Assembly (NCBI GenBank): GCA_937880065.1
Contig: CALFMA010000081.1
Location: 1 to 11,269, forward strand
Reading direction: 5' to 3'
DNA: 11,269 nucleotides
DNA from: an uncultured Ruminococcus sp.
GTDB lineage: Bacteria; Bacillota_A; Clostridia; Oscillospirales; Ruminococcaceae
Shown here: one piece after another, positions 11,070 to 11,269 of the stretch
Layout: each line of letters opens with the position of its first letter
Numbering within the stretch: the stretch's first letter is position 1
Notes under the pieces: model-generated
What the model saw: only the letters and a program-made list of their open reading frames with translations
Told to the model about the DNA's origin: nothing
Database searches by the model: none
Made by a program: the position numbers and the translations under genes

Positions 11070-11269
11070 ATGAAATTTGAAGGAAAAACTGTTCTTGTAA
11101 TTGTAAAGCATAACATACCGCCTTATATGATACGCATTCCAAAAGAGGCTGTGGACTATGATTTAATAACAAACAAATGTGAATATAATATGAAAAAAGA
11201 TCATCTAAATGATGATACATTCATAATTTTAGTAGCTAAAAAGAATCATCCTGAAGCCGTTGGAACAAT
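11070..11269 (+). CDS. Unknown gene, 5' part only
   Basis: An open frame of 66 codons starts MKFEGKTVLVIVKHNIPPYM and continues past the window end. AAGGAG (11056-11061) is 8 nt before the ATG, which strongly supports translation. There is no signal peptide; the visible part alternates short beta-like stretches (TVLVIV, TFIILVAKK) with charged segments. I recognise no family. It is divergent from the membrane protein at 10978, with 91 bp between the starts. Confidence 0.65.
   Translation, partial: MKFEGKTVLVIVKHNIPPYMIRIPKEAVDYDLITNKCEYNMKKDHLNDDTFIILVAKKNHPEAVGT

Noticed and set aside
1..11269. tRNA, rRNA, transposase or phage genes
   Set aside because: None was seen on either strand; remaining open frames are shadows of the genes listed.

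Overview
This window looks like a chromosomal segment of an anaerobic, Gram-positive Clostridia member, most likely a Ruminococcus-like species of the Oscillospiraceae. The clues are a ruminococcal-style type I dockerin, a sortase beside an LPQTG surface protein with a Thr-rich linker, an EF-hand/LRR lipoprotein, the forespore protease SpoIVB, strong AAGGAGG ribosome binding sites, and sigma-A promoters of the TTGACT-17-TATAAT type. The assignment is inferred from gene families only; no species is claimed.

Layout. (1) 1-1960, plus strand: an intergenic stretch with small repeats and a promoter, then a housekeeping operon rsmD-coaD-coiled-coil protein ending in a terminator. (2) 1910-2019: a repeat-like convergent intergenic segment. 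(3) 2022-7028, minus strand: a cell-envelope island. In transcription order it encodes a small four-helix membrane protein, a 21-residue-repeat LRR lipoprotein, a DUF3810-type membrane protein with HExxH, an LPQTG wall-anchored protein, a class D-like sortase and a tiny secreted dockerin protein. From the LRR gene onward each gene has its own recognisable promoter, and most have a hairpin terminator, so this is a series of single-gene units rather than one operon. (4) 7148-8254, plus strand: spoIVB, divergent from the island, with an odd start codon and an inverted repeat around its promoter. (5) 8269-10978, minus strand: an unknown membrane-anchored protein, rimM and trmD, closely packed; a 374-bp gene-poor gap rich in inverted repeats; then ptsH (HPr) with its own promoter and terminator. 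(6) 11070 to the end, plus strand: the start of an unrecognised gene that runs off the window.

How the genes fit together. RsmD, RimM and TrmD modify or help assemble the translation machinery, CoaD makes dephospho-CoA, and HPr links sugar uptake to carbon regulation. The island is about the cell surface: the sortase next to the LPQTG protein is the obvious enzyme-substrate pair, and the free dockerin beside them suggests, without proving, a link to cellulosome-type cohesin-dockerin assembly. No tRNA, rRNA, CRISPR array or transposase was seen. The most interesting parts are the LPQTG/sortase/mini-dockerin cluster, the promoter-flanking dyads (spoIVB, LPQTG gene, dockerin gene), and the structured gap between trmD and ptsH.
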